Of a DNA stretch of 34,471 bases, positions 25,426 to 34,411 are shown in pieces. Both the position numbers and the translations under genes were made by a program. The notes beneath the pieces were generated by a model. The model had not been told where the DNA came from, made no database searches, and was given only the letters and a program-made list of their open reading frames with translations. Source of the stretch: JAJDYQ01 sp942491945 (GTDB lineage Bacteria > Pseudomonadota > Gammaproteobacteria > JAJDYQ01); the NCBI GenBank assembly GCA_942491945.1, contig CALODD010000026.1, positions 1-34,471 on the forward strand, read 5' to 3'. Position 1 is the first letter of the stretch; each line of letters opens with the position of its first letter.

Positions 25426-25888
25426 GATGGTAGGGATGATTCTGGGTAATGGCCCAGGCGCGATATATCTGTTCGGCCAGTACCACACGCACCATCATAT
25501 GCGGCAATGTCATTTTGGAGAGCGACCAGACCAGATTTGCTCGATCCATACAGATGCGTGACAGGCCGTCAGGCCCACCGATCAAGAGGCTGATATCGCG
25601 TTTATCATAGATCCAGTCACTTAGCTGTTCTGCCAGGCCTCGGCTGGTCCATTGCTTACCACCTTCATCCAGTACTATAACGACGTCGTCGTCACCAACA
25701 CCGGCCAGCAGCTTTTCACCCTCCTCCTCTTTTAATCGCAGCACATCGCTACCCGAGGTTCGATCAGGCATATTGATTTCGCGCAAACTTAGTCGGATAT
25801 GTTTCGGCAAACGTGACTGATAATCGTCAAAACCTGCTTTTACCCAGGCAGGCATGCGCTTACCAATCGCATGTATTCGAATCTCCAC
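25418..25888 (-). CDS. rlmH: 23S rRNA (pseudouridine1915-N3)-methyltransferase RlmH
   Basis: SPOUT-class methyltransferase that modifies pseudouridine 1915 in helix 69 of 23S rRNA on assembled 70S ribosomes. The 156-residue product has the family's knot features: VVIVLDEGGKQWTSRGLAEQ, then LLIGGPDGLS (SAM-binding knot). The C-terminal motif SLSKMTLPHMMVRVVLAEQI, ending in NHPYHRD, is near-diagnostic. The start is a GTG at 25888. It lies 11 bp after rsfS and overlaps the maf GTG start by 8 bp, in the conserved nadD-rsfS-rlmH order. Confidence 0.97.
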   Translation of the reverse strand: MEIRIHAIGKRMPAWVKAGFDDYQSRLPKHIRLSLREINMPDRTSGSDVLRLKEEEGEKLLAGVGDDDVVIVLDEGGKQWTSRGLAEQLSDWIYDKRDISLLIGGPDGLSRICMDRANLVWSLSKMTLPHMMVRVVLAEQIYRAWAITQNHPYHRD

Positions 25889-25899
25889 CGGAAAACCGC

Positions 25900-26241
25900 T
25901 TACTCGTCAGGGGCACCGACAGACCAGAGTTTCTCCAGCTGATAGAACTCGCGTATTTCCGGCATCATGATATGCACCACCACATCACTCAGATCGACCA
26001 GCACCCAGTCGGCCCCTTTTTCACCTTCCAGCCCCAGGATCTCGACGTCGGCTTTCTTTGCCTCACTGATGACATTGTCTGCAAGTGATTTCACGTGCCG
26101 AGAAGAGGTACCACTGGCAACCACCATAATATCGGTTACCGATGTCTTGTCGCGAACATCAATTGACCGAACATCCACCCCTTTCAGGTCTTCGAGTGCA
26201 TCCTGCACGATAGCCAAAACTTCCTGCGCTCTATCCGCCAT
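25900..26241 (-). CDS. rsfS: Ribosomal silencing factor RsfS
   Basis: Binds L14 on the 50S subunit and blocks subunit joining when nutrients are scarce. The 113-residue product carries the Iojap/RsfS fold: DVRSIDVRDKTSVTDIMVVA, SGTSSRHVKSLADNV, GLEGEKGADWVLVDLSDVVV, and HIMMPEIREFYQLEKLW. Length is standard. Its ATG at 26241 lies within the last codons of nadD (11-bp overlap), so the two are translationally coupled. Confidence 0.97.
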   Translation of the reverse strand: MADRAQEVLAIVQDALEDLKGVDVRSIDVRDKTSVTDIMVVASGTSSRHVKSLADNVISEAKKADVEILGLEGEKGADWVLVDLSDVVVHIMMPEIREFYQLEKLWSVGAPDE

Positions 26242-26872
26242 ACAATTGTTCTTCCTTGATAATCCTGGCCACCGAAGGCAACACCAGTCCGTCTAAATGA
26301 TTTCTCTGCTGAATGAATGTCCTGATCTGTGTCGATGAGACACCAGGAACATCAGCTTCTAACCAGAGTATACCGTGTCGTTGCGGCTGATTTCCGTCGA
26401 AATTCCCATCCTCCAGAGTGTTCAGCTGGTTTTCCAGTAGATAGTTCGCTACTACGCCCGATAACTGTGCTGTATCACCCTTACGCGCCACGACAACGAT
26501 ATGCGCAAAATCGAGCAAAGACGACCAGTCACGCCAGCTATCAATATGGCGAAACGCATCTGACCCCATCAGTAAACACAGAGTATCCTCAGGAAAACGA
26601 GTCCGGAAATCCTGCAATGTCTGAATTGTCCAGGAAGGGCCTGCGCGATCCAGCTCAGTGGTATCGACATGATATTGGGAATATGAATTCAGGGCAGTCT
26701 GCAGCATGCGTAGACGCTGCGCTTCACCTGTCTGGGGCTGATCGCGGTGTACCGCCATGCCCAGCGGCACGAAATAAATGTGCGTTAACGAAAGATGCTC
26801 AGAAACCGCCGTTGCCAGACCCAGGTGACCGAGGTGAATGGGATCAAATGTACCGCCGTATATACCGATCAT
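26231..26872 (-). CDS. nadD: Nicotinate-nucleotide adenylyltransferase NadD
   Basis: Adenylates nicotinate mononucleotide to deamido-NAD in NAD biosynthesis. The 213-residue product has the nucleotidyltransferase HxGH-type motif in IYGGTFDPIHLGHLGLA (residues 4-20), the LCLLMGSDAFRHIDSWRDW substrate region, and the C-terminal VSSTQIR motif (equivalent to ISSTxxR). The order proA-nadD-rsfS-rlmH is conserved in gammaproteobacteria. It starts 36 bp after proA and overlaps rsfS. Confidence 0.97.
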   Translation of the reverse strand: MIGIYGGTFDPIHLGHLGLATAVSEHLSLTHIYFVPLGMAVHRDQPQTGEAQRLRMLQTALNSYSQYHVDTTELDRAGPSWTIQTLQDFRTRFPEDTLCLLMGSDAFRHIDSWRDWSSLLDFAHIVVVARKGDTAQLSGVVANYLLENQLNTLEDGNFDGNQPQRHGILWLEADVPGVSSTQIRTFIQQRNHLDGLVLPSVARIIKEEQLYGG

Positions 26873-26908
26873 TGAGGGCCTGTGAATACGATTGGAAATA
26901 TCCTAAGA

Positions 26909-28198
26909 TTATTCGCGAATCGTGCCGTCTCCAAAAACGATATATTTTACTGATGTCAGGCCTTCCAGACCCACCGGCCCACGTGCATGAAACTTATCGG
27001 TGGAGATACCAATTTCCGCGCCCAGACCATATTCAAAACCATCTGCAAAACGGGTTGATGCATTAACCATTACGGAGCTGGAATCAACATCACGCATAAA
27101 CTGACGCGCCTTGGTAAAGTTTTCAGTGATGATGCTTTCGGTATGCCCCGAGCTATGTGCGGCGATATGATCAACGGCCTGCTGCAGATCATCGACTACA
27201 CGGATCGATAATATAGGAGCCAGATACTCGGTATCCCAGTCTTCATCCGTCGCTGCATTGCAAGCTTCACTCAGAATGGCACAAGTCTTGTCACAACCCC
27301 TTAGCTCGACACCTTTATCGATATACGCCTGCGCTAGATCTGGCAGAAAGTCCGCTGCGATTGTGTACGAGACCAGAAGCGTTTCCATAGCGTTACATAC
27401 ACCATAACGATGCGTTTTAGCATTCAATGCCACATCAAATGCCTTTTTAGGGTCAGCTTCGTCATCGACATAAACATGGCATATGCCATCCAGATGCTTG
27501 ATGACAGGGACTCGGGCATCGTTGCTAATACGTTCGATGAGGCCCTTACCACCGCGAGGAATAATGACATCAATATAGTCAGGCATGGCGATCATTTGAC
27601 CAACTGCAGCACGATCAGTGGTTGCAACTACCTGCACGCAGGCAGCTGGCAAGCCAACACTTTCCAGCCCACGGCCAATTGATTCCGCAATCGCCTGATT
27701 GGAATAATAAGCCTCTGAACCACCACGTAATACTGTCGCATTACCCGACTTCAGACACAGTGCCGCAGCATCGGCAGTTACATTTGGGCGTGATTCGTAA
27801 ATAATACCCACGACACCGAGTGGCACGCGCATACGCCCCACCTGAATCCCGGAAGGACGATAGTTCATATCAAATACTTCACCGATTGGATCAGCCAGTG
27901 CCGCAATCTGACGCAGCCCTTCAATCATTCCATCGATACGATCAGACGTTAACTCCAGGCGATCCAGCAAGGCTGCATCCAGACCTTTTGCCTTACCCGC
28001 ATCCAGATCCTTCTGGTTTTCCTTCATCAGAGCATCACGGCTGACATTCAGGTCATCTGCAATCGCGTTCAGCGCATTATTTTTATCCGCTGTCGTTGCC
28101 GCCGCCAACGCACGCGCCGCCTGCCTGGCCTGCTGCCCCACTTGCCGCATATATTGCTGGATGTCGTCGCCCATATCTTCCTGTCGATTTGCTGCCAT
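26909..28198 (-). CDS. proA: Gamma-glutamyl phosphate reductase ProA
   Basis: NADPH-dependent reductase of proline biosynthesis that makes glutamate 5-semialdehyde. The 429-residue product is an aldehyde dehydrogenase-superfamily enzyme with the catalytic Cys268 in HRYGVCNAMETLLV. Typical ProA segments are VPLGVVGIIYESRPNVTADA, LKSGNATVLRGGSEA, VIIPRGGKGLI, the histidine-containing HLDGICHVYVD and the C-terminal HARGPVGLEGLT. It has about ten extra N-terminal residues (MAANRQEDMG) before the usual start. An AGG 9 bases upstream supports the ATG at 28198. The glycosyltransferase gene lies upstream where holA would normally adjoin. Confidence 0.97.
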   Translation of the reverse strand: MAANRQEDMGDDIQQYMRQVGQQARQAARALAAATTADKNNALNAIADDLNVSRDALMKENQKDLDAGKAKGLDAALLDRLELTSDRIDGMIEGLRQIAALADPIGEVFDMNYRPSGIQVGRMRVPLGVVGIIYESRPNVTADAAALCLKSGNATVLRGGSEAYYSNQAIAESIGRGLESVGLPAACVQVVATTDRAAVGQMIAMPDYIDVIIPRGGKGLIERISNDARVPVIKHLDGICHVYVDDEADPKKAFDVALNAKTHRYGVCNAMETLLVSYTIAADFLPDLAQAYIDKGVELRGCDKTCAILSEACNAATDEDWDTEYLAPILSIRVVDDLQQAVDHIAAHSSGHTESIITENFTKARQFMRDVDSSSVMVNASTRFADGFEYGLGAEIGISTDKFHARGPVGLEGLTSVKYIVFGDGTIRE

Positions 28199-28274
28199 GA
28201 TTTACCTGATATTCAGAAATCTATAAACCCATATTGTAACAATACGCATATTAAAAAACCCGCTTCACCACCCC

Positions 28275-30143
28275 CTAATCGTAGTCGGGCTGGATTATGT
28301 TTTCTTTACTATTCTTCAGCTCAGCATGATGCTCGTGTATCCACTTAATTGCTTTGACAAAACAAGGCTGGTTTTCACCATAAAATTCAGAAATTTCATT
28401 GTATTTCACTAACTGACGGCTGATTGCGATTCGCTCCTCGTCACCGAGAATCAGCCGCACCGCTGCACACTGATACTCTGTAGTCGTCGTTGTAACTAAC
28501 CAGTCCGGCATTCCAAGACGCTGAAAATGCGCCACGTCGGCATGGCTCATCGTTTCGGGCCCATCCATGCAAACACCTGGCACTCCCTGACGAATACAAT
28601 CGAAAAAACCATTGCTGTTGCCAAACGGAAATGGTGTCAAAAACACATCGGTAGTATTTAGTCGGTTTATATAGTACTCATAATCCGTATGAGGGTAGAC
28701 TACCGCAACAGGTAATATGTCTTTGATTTGTTTTTCCAGAACAACTTTATTTACACCAGTCGCTCTTCCTGGCAAGAAAATAAATTCAACATCCCTTTCG
28801 CTTATGACCTCTTCGTATATTGATCTACAGGTAAGTAGAAACCGTCGATTCAATTTCATAGTTGTCGCGACAACAACAATCCTCAATTTTTCCGGAGAAA
28901 CTTTTATATCTGGCTCTGGTCGTGAAATTTCGGGGAACCCAGAATAGTAAGAAATGGTAGATGGGGGTAAGAGAATAATTTTCTCGCTGAAAGTACATGC
29001 ATCACCTGCCACATCTTCTTCGACTAAAACGTAATCAATTTGTTCGATATGACTTGTCGCAGGATGACCAAGACTGAATAGCTGAATGGGAGCTAATCTT
29101 AAATTAGCCAGACGAAGCGTAATATTCAACATACCAAGGCTGGGATAGTAAAGAATCTGCGGCGACCACATCTTAATCTGCAGCAGGATACCAGCAAGAC
29201 TCTGAGTATCATTTAAACTCGCGTCAAACTTCATCACTTCATCAAACAGCTCCCTCGCCTTGCTATCTATTTTCCCCTGAAACGCGATTGCCTTTAGCGT
29301 GTATTCATCTTTTAGTGTGTTGATAACACCTGAATAACAACGGTACATCGCATGAGTTGATTGAAACCATTCTAGTACGACAACCATAACAGGACGCGTT
29401 ACCTGCAAGGCAGAACTAAGGTCATCTTCCAGGCCATTATCGAGAAGTTCCTGACGTAACAATCGATTGATGCCAGCTTTTAGTTGATGCCTGGCTTCGT
29501 AATCGGCATAGCTACAATGCATCCATGCTATATGTAGTAGTGCACTCTGCAGTGGCAATCTATCTGTTGTTTTAGCCAACTTCTTACTCAACCACTGCAG
29601 GACAGATTCCCTCCTCTGGCTCGCTTGCTCTGAAAGTACAGTCTCATTAGATAACACCGATATACAGAACAAGAATGTATCCTCTGAAGAAAAACTCCAT
29701 AGCGTATTAAGATCCAGTTCATGCTCAGAATCTCTCATTACCGATATCAACCATTTCCGAATGGAAACGATATTCACCTGAATTTCAGAAATATCGGCAC
29801 TATTCTCTGTCAGTAAAGGCAGCAAGTGATCCATACTATTGAACGGTGTCGCTGAAAATATTGCCGAAAGATTACGATGAACTTCTATCATTAGCCTGAA
29901 GCCATCACTTGAAAGATTAAAGTCAGACGAACTGAATAACACTGATGTTGCACTAGCGATTCTAGTCAAAATGCGATAATCATCATTTGAAGTCTGTTCC
30001 GAGTGACCAATTGCTCCGAGTGAACCTCCAGACCGTTCAATGGTTCTAAGAAGAAATAATAGATAGCGAAATGCTTTTTCGTGCTGAGCTGAATAACACA
30101 GCTGCTCATAATGAGCGAGTGAAAATGTAGCGTCTTCAGGCAT
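28275..30143 (-). CDS. HMW1C-like (GT41) protein glycosyltransferase, copy 1
   Basis: HMW1C-family enzymes are soluble cytoplasmic transferases that add glucose or galactose from UDP-sugars to asparagine in N-X-S/T sequons of surface proteins such as adhesins. The 622-residue product has the family length (about 620). It has an all-alpha N-terminal half without TPR repeats or signal peptide, then a GT-B part with YYPSLGM, LRLAPIQLFSLGHPATSH, PHTDYEYYINRL, TPFPFGNSNGFFD and the LGMPDWLVTTT end. His264, Lys430, His485, Asn511 and Asp515 fall where the UDP-sugar and catalytic residues of the Actinobacillus enzyme are expected (alignment by eye). It is inserted between holA (69 bp) and proA (76 bp). 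Acceptor and sugar are unknown; an O-GlcNAc-transferase-like annotation is the alternative. Confidence 0.85.
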   Translation of the reverse strand: MPEDATFSLAHYEQLCYSAQHEKAFRYLLFLLRTIERSGGSLGAIGHSEQTSNDDYRILTRIASATSVLFSSSDFNLSSDGFRLMIEVHRNLSAIFSATPFNSMDHLLPLLTENSADISEIQVNIVSIRKWLISVMRDSEHELDLNTLWSFSSEDTFLFCISVLSNETVLSEQASQRRESVLQWLSKKLAKTTDRLPLQSALLHIAWMHCSYADYEARHQLKAGINRLLRQELLDNGLEDDLSSALQVTRPVMVVVLEWFQSTHAMYRCYSGVINTLKDEYTLKAIAFQGKIDSKARELFDEVMKFDASLNDTQSLAGILLQIKMWSPQILYYPSLGMLNITLRLANLRLAPIQLFSLGHPATSHIEQIDYVLVEEDVAGDACTFSEKIILLPPSTISYYSGFPEISRPEPDIKVSPEKLRIVVVATTMKLNRRFLLTCRSIYEEVISERDVEFIFLPGRATGVNKVVLEKQIKDILPVAVVYPHTDYEYYINRLNTTDVFLTPFPFGNSNGFFDCIRQGVPGVCMDGPETMSHADVAHFQRLGMPDWLVTTTTTEYQCAAVRLILGDEERIAISRQLVKYNEISEFYGENQPCFVKAIKWIHEHHAELKNSKENIIQPDYD

Positions 30144-30212
30144 CTACGGCATTACGTCTCGCAGAAACTAAGAAATAAAATAGCCTGCATGTAACAAAAG
30201 TGACACTTAAAT

Positions 30213-31214
30213 CTATTTTCCAAGGCGGATGCCTAGCTGTAACAGTTCATCCCAGGGATTGCCGTCACTTCGGCCCTTTACCATGCGGTCAATTTTCGCA
30301 CAGCGATTCAGACAATTTTGCCAATATGCCGATTTCTGTCGTCGTGCCGCATTAGCCACCATGGTTCGACGTGATTTCCAGACCTGCAGGCTATCCATAA
30401 TCGGATCAGGATTACGTCGTTTTTCTAGGGCCGCAGAGACGCCTTTAAGCAACCTGAACTCGCGTGCTAGCGCCCACAACACTACCGGTGGTTCGCCACC
30501 TTCAGCGCAGACATGCCCTAACATTCGGGATAATTTCAACGTTTGTTGAGTTAAAGCTGCATCAATAAATTCAAAGACATTATGACGAGAGCTATCGGCG
30601 ACTGCAGCCATCACATCCTCGACATCAAGATCAGCTTTGTTCATCCACATCTTCAGCTTCTGAATTTCCTGATCAGCTGCCAATAAGTTACCTTCCACTC
30701 GGTCGGACAATAAACGCACAGCCTCAGGAGTCGCATTTAATCGATGCTGTTTCATGCGCTGGCCTATCCATTGTGGCAACTGATTTGCCGGCAATGGCCA
30801 GATTTGCAGACAAACGCCTTTTGATTCAAAACTTCGATACCAACGAGATTTGCGTACACCCGTATCCAGCTTACCTGTAATCAGTACGAACAATGTATCG
30901 GGCGGGGGATCTTGTACAATTTTGTCCAGTACCTTACTGCCCTGAGCACCTGTCTTACCGGTTGGCATACGAATTTCGATGATTTTTTTCTCGGCAAAAA
31001 GCGACATGCTGTCGCCCGAAAGCAGGATCTCGTTCCAGTCGAAACCCGATTCCACGTGGTAGATTTCACGCTCGGTATAACCTTCTGCTCGCGCGCTCTG
31101 ACGCAGCAGATCACCGGCCTCCATGACTAGCAGGGGCTCGTCTCCAGAAATTAGGTAAAGTGGCTGAACGCCTTTTTTCAGATGCGATTCAAGTTGATCG
31201 ATATTCAGCCGCAT
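30213..31214 (-). CDS. holA: DNA polymerase III subunit delta HolA
   Basis: Clamp-loader subunit that opens the beta sliding clamp. The 333-residue product begins MRLNIDQLESHLKKGVQPLYLISGDEPLL, as is usual for HolA. It has an SMSLFAEKKIIEIRMPTGK segment, a TLFVLITGKLD strand, the LSDRVEGNLLAADQEIQKL helix of domain II and the DSSRHNVFEFIDAAL stretch that starts domain III. The C-terminus (KIDRMVKGRSDGNPWDELLQ) is typical. The start is 16 bp after lptE, the conserved lptE-holA pairing. Confidence 0.96.
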   Translation of the reverse strand: MRLNIDQLESHLKKGVQPLYLISGDEPLLVMEAGDLLRQSARAEGYTEREIYHVESGFDWNEILLSGDSMSLFAEKKIIEIRMPTGKTGAQGSKVLDKIVQDPPPDTLFVLITGKLDTGVRKSRWYRSFESKGVCLQIWPLPANQLPQWIGQRMKQHRLNATPEAVRLLSDRVEGNLLAADQEIQKLKMWMNKADLDVEDVMAAVADSSRHNVFEFIDAALTQQTLKLSRMLGHVCAEGGEPPVVLWALAREFRLLKGVSAALEKRRNPDPIMDSLQVWKSRRTMVANAARRQKSAYWQNCLNRCAKIDRMVKGRSDGNPWDELLQLGIRLGK

Positions 31215-31230
31215 GGCCGTTCTACGTATT

Positions 31231-31725
31231 TTATCTGGCCGAAGCCTGAATACGACGTAAGATCAGGTTCGCCATTTCCTTACGCATTTCCTCGCGCAAT
31301 AACGTTTCCTGACGCGATGTACCGTGTACATCCGCAGCAGCAAAAAGGTAGTCACGCGTCATCGTCATGCGTTGGGGTTTAACGACCAAATTACCATTGC
31401 CATCAAGCACATCAAAAGTGAGCACATAAAAGAGTTCGTATTCTATTGCCTTACCTGTGTTATCCACCGATAACACACGGCGACTCATTGTCTCCCCCGT
31501 CACACGCAGACGGGTACCCCCAGCAGTACTGTCACTACGGGTAATCGAGGCTGACGCTGCTCTGAAATTACGCTCCAGCTCATTAAACAGATCCCGGCTA
31601 CCACTAGTATAAGCCGTCTGCTGCATCACACTCGGCAGTGTCCAGTCCCCACGCATCTGAAAGCCACAGGCCGTCAGGGCTGTCATAAGGGTAGAAATGA
31701 GCGCGACTTGGAACAAACGTTTCAT
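31231..31725 (-). CDS. lptE: LPS-assembly lipoprotein LptE
   Basis: Outer-membrane lipoprotein that plugs the LptD barrel and helps insert LPS into the outer leaflet. The 164-residue product has a lipoprotein signal peptide with lipobox LTAC (lipidated Cys20), followed by GFQMRGDWTLP, the usual LptE opening. Later segments YELFYVLTFDVLDGNGN and MTRDYLFAAADVHGTSRQE also fit, ending in a helix EEMRKEMANLILRRI. In gammaproteobacteria leuS usually precedes lptE. Here the upstream neighbour is a divergent glycosyltransferase gene 123 bp away, so lptE must be transcribed from that intergenic region. Confidence 0.95.
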   Translation of the reverse strand: MKRLFQVALISTLMTALTACGFQMRGDWTLPSVMQQTAYTSGSRDLFNELERNFRAASASITRSDSTAGGTRLRVTGETMSRRVLSVDNTGKAIEYELFYVLTFDVLDGNGNLVVKPQRMTMTRDYLFAAADVHGTSRQETLLREEMRKEMANLILRRIQASAR

Positions 31726-31848
31726 GGCAATAATCTATGAATTTATCGTGCGTGGGACTCTACCCAACACGCAGGCACATTTCTAGCGGTATTTATATGA
31801 TTCATGATTGGATATACTGCGCCGCAGATTAAATAACTGACGTTCTAA

Positions 31849-33717
31849 ATGCCTGAAAACAACCAAATATTTTCTCTTGAGAAATTTGAACGCCACGTAC
31901 ATCTACGTGAGCATGAATTAGCCGCACGTGAACTCTTGTCGTTACTAAATTTCCTCGATTCACACTATGGCGCATGGGGCGATATCGGCACCAGACCTTC
32001 AAATGACCGCACACGAGACCGAGCTGACATGCATGTCATCACGCGTGCGGCAGCTGCGGTGAGCAGCTTGTTTGCAGATCCGGACTTCAAAATTAATATC
32101 CAGGGCTGGGGCAGCTTCGTCTTTTATCATCGCTGGCTCACTATCCTGTTTGGTGCCAGTGATTTTGCGAATGCAGATCATGTACTACATTTAATGAAGA
32201 ACACAGACAGCGAACAAGGTCGCATGACTTTCGACGACGCTGCTCTAATCAAGTTCTCATTACTATATTCTGGTGATTCAAACATACCGCTGCAGGCAGA
32301 AGCATTCTGGACAAAAAACCCAACATTTGCCGCTGGCCTTTGTATGGCTTTGTTATCTTCGAGACTAACCATCAGTGGACAAGCTTTAGAAAAAAAAGAA
32401 TGGTTACTTGAATGGCTTCCTAAAAAACTTGAGGAAATTGAGCTGCACGATGCACTACTGCCGTATATCCATGATGTATGGATGCACTGTAGTTACGCAT
32501 TCGGTGAAAACAAGCATGATATTAAGGCCTCAATTAACCGCACATTCAGGAAACGCCTTCTGAAAAATGGTTGTGAAGAACCCCAGCTAGCTGAAGAACG
32601 AGCCATAAGAGAAAAACCAGTCATGGTAATTCCCCTTGAATGGTTCACGTCAAAGCATGCAATGTATCGTTGCTATTCAACCGCTATACGTATGCTACGC
32701 AATAAATTCAGAATAATAGCCGTTGCTACACCGATTGTTATTGATGACATTAGCCGAGAAATTTTTGACGATATCATCGAAATTGATCGTGCTCCAGTAC
32801 TGCTACAAGTTCAGACTGCTGTCGAAAAAATCAATCAACTTGAGCCAGATATAATTTATTACCCCAGTGTAGGAATGCAATTAATGGTAGTAGCTTTAGC
32901 TACACTCAGGCTGGCACCGATACAGTGTATGGGCTTAGGTCATCCTGCTTCTTCACGCTCAGACATGATGGATTACGTGATTTCGCCCACCAGTTTGTTC
33001 AAGGATACAAGTCGATTTAGCGAAAAACTCATCGGTGTACCGGACGATGCAATCCCAATGGTATTACCACATGGAGCGATTAGAGTAGAACCAGCTCTTC
33101 GTACCGACCCAGATCAAATAAGAATCGCAGTAACGGCATCTGTGATGAAGCTCAACCCTGTATTTCTGAGAACATGTGCAGAAATAGCCAATAGATCCGA
33201 CATGCCAATCGTTTTTTATTTTTTCGTAGGGCATGGCATCGGAGTAACTCGACACTATATTAGCAACCAAATCGATAGCTACCTGAAAAATGCCGTTGTT
33301 TTCCCACATTCCAACTACGACAGTTATATAGAAAACTTGAATCAATGCGACATATTTATAAACCCATTTCCATTTGGGAATAATAACGGTATTGTGGATA
33401 CCGTTCGCCAGGGCTTACCGGGCATTTGCATGGATGGAGGAGAACCACACTCCCACTCAGATACATTGTTCTTTAATTTACTAGGCTTACCTGGCTGGAC
33501 TATAACAAACAGTATCGACAACTATATTGATGCAACCGTACGTCTGGCCAACAATCACGATGAGCGCCTAAGTTTAGGAGAAAAGCTTCTGACAATTGAC
33601 CCTGATAAGCTTTTATTCGACGGCAGTCCGGAAAAGTTCAGTGAAGCTATATGGGAAATAACTCAAAATCATGAGTCCTTACAAATGAATGAAGCCGACC
33701 TAATTCAGCTCCCTTAG
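31849..33717 (+). CDS. HMW1C-like (GT41) protein glycosyltransferase, copy 2
   Basis: Paralogue of the minus-strand gene at 28275, also 622 residues and starting MPE. It has the same plan: an alpha-helical N-terminal half with the shared WMHCSYA motif (about 211), then WFTSKHAMYRCYS, YYPSVGM, LRLAPIQCMGLGHPASS, SVMKLNP, PHSNYDSYIENL, NPFPFGNNNGIVD and LGLPGW. His270, Lys434, His487, Asn513 and Asp517 sit at an offset of 7-8 from the residue numbers I recall for the functional sites of the A. pleuropneumoniae enzyme, a consistent alignment by eye. It diverges from lptE and is followed after 9 bp by an acyltransferase gene, so it probably heads an operon. A TATACT at 31813-31818 is a possible -10. 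Composition becomes AT-rich towards its 3' end, suggesting transfer. Confidence 0.85.
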   Translation: MPENNQIFSLEKFERHVHLREHELAARELLSLLNFLDSHYGAWGDIGTRPSNDRTRDRADMHVITRAAAAVSSLFADPDFKINIQGWGSFVFYHRWLTILFGASDFANADHVLHLMKNTDSEQGRMTFDDAALIKFSLLYSGDSNIPLQAEAFWTKNPTFAAGLCMALLSSRLTISGQALEKKEWLLEWLPKKLEEIELHDALLPYIHDVWMHCSYAFGENKHDIKASINRTFRKRLLKNGCEEPQLAEERAIREKPVMVIPLEWFTSKHAMYRCYSTAIRMLRNKFRIIAVATPIVIDDISREIFDDIIEIDRAPVLLQVQTAVEKINQLEPDIIYYPSVGMQLMVVALATLRLAPIQCMGLGHPASSRSDMMDYVISPTSLFKDTSRFSEKLIGVPDDAIPMVLPHGAIRVEPALRTDPDQIRIAVTASVMKLNPVFLRTCAEIANRSDMPIVFYFFVGHGIGVTRHYISNQIDSYLKNAVVFPHSNYDSYIENLNQCDIFINPFPFGNNNGIVDTVRQGLPGICMDGGEPHSHSDTLFFNLLGLPGWTITNSIDNYIDATVRLANNHDERLSLGEKLLTIDPDKLLFDGSPEKFSEAIWEITQNHESLQMNEADLIQLP

Positions 33718-33726
33718 ACCTGGTTA

Positions 33727-34404
33727 ATGAAAAAGAAATTAATCATATTTGGAACTGGAAAAATAGCAGATGTAGCTTATTCATGCATAAGTACTGACCT
33801 CAGAATGAACATTGAAGGCTTTGTTGTCGACAAAGAATACTTTAATTTATCAAACTTTCACGACCTACCAGTAAACAGTTCAGATAATGTGGCGACCATC
33901 TGGCCATCAAGTGAATATTGTATTCATATTGCCATGGGATACCATGATATGAATAAGGCAAGAGAAAATATTTACAACCGTTTTAAAGCACTCGGTTACA
34001 CATTTTATAGCTACATCAGCCCACAAGCCTATGTAAGTCCTGATGCCACTCTAGGGGATAATAATTTCATCATGGATGGCAGTTCTATTCAGGCGGGCGT
34101 AACGCTAAAGGACAATGTTGCTGTTTGGAGTAATGCCGTAATCGGACACCATTCAACAATTGCAGAGAACAGTTGGATCGTATCTAGCGCCTCGATTGCT
34201 GGAAGTACTAATATTGGAAAAAACTGTTTTGTTGGAATGGATGCCACTATAGGCCATGAAATCACCATTGGCGACAACTGTCTTATTGGTGCCGGCGCCG
34301 TTATCACAAAGTCAACTGAGGCAAATGGCGTCTATATAGCGCAGGATACAGAACGTTTCAGATTAGAAACCGATTACTTTCTAAAAATGACAAAGATGAA
34401 GTGA
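33727..34404 (+). CDS. NeuD/PglD-family sugar O- or N-acyltransferase
   Basis: Acetyl-CoA-dependent transferase predicted to acylate an amino- or nonulosonic-type sugar in the cytoplasm. The 225-residue product has a Rossmann-like N-terminal part starting KKLIIFGTGKIADVAYS (residues 3-19) that binds the sugar nucleotide. A left-handed beta-helix of hexapeptide repeats follows from about residue 100 (SPDATLGDNNFIM, GVTLKDNVAVWSNAVIGHHS, IGKNCFVGMDATIGHEITIG, IGAGAVI). A histidine in IGHHS is the likely catalytic base. The gene lies 9 bp after the glycosyltransferase and is AT-rich. Sugar substrate and acyl group cannot be read from sequence. Confidence 0.85.
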   Translation: MKKKLIIFGTGKIADVAYSCISTDLRMNIEGFVVDKEYFNLSNFHDLPVNSSDNVATIWPSSEYCIHIAMGYHDMNKARENIYNRFKALGYTFYSYISPQAYVSPDATLGDNNFIMDGSSIQAGVTLKDNVAVWSNAVIGHHSTIAENSWIVSSASIAGSTNIGKNCFVGMDATIGHEITIGDNCLIGAGAVITKSTEANGVYIAQDTERFRLETDYFLKMTKMK

Positions 34405-34411
34405 AGCTCTG

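Noticed and set aside
26329..27066. A 245-codon plus-strand open frame
   Set aside because: It lies antisense to nadD and the 3' part of proA, both of which have full-length recognisable products; the translation is low in structure and has no ribosome site.
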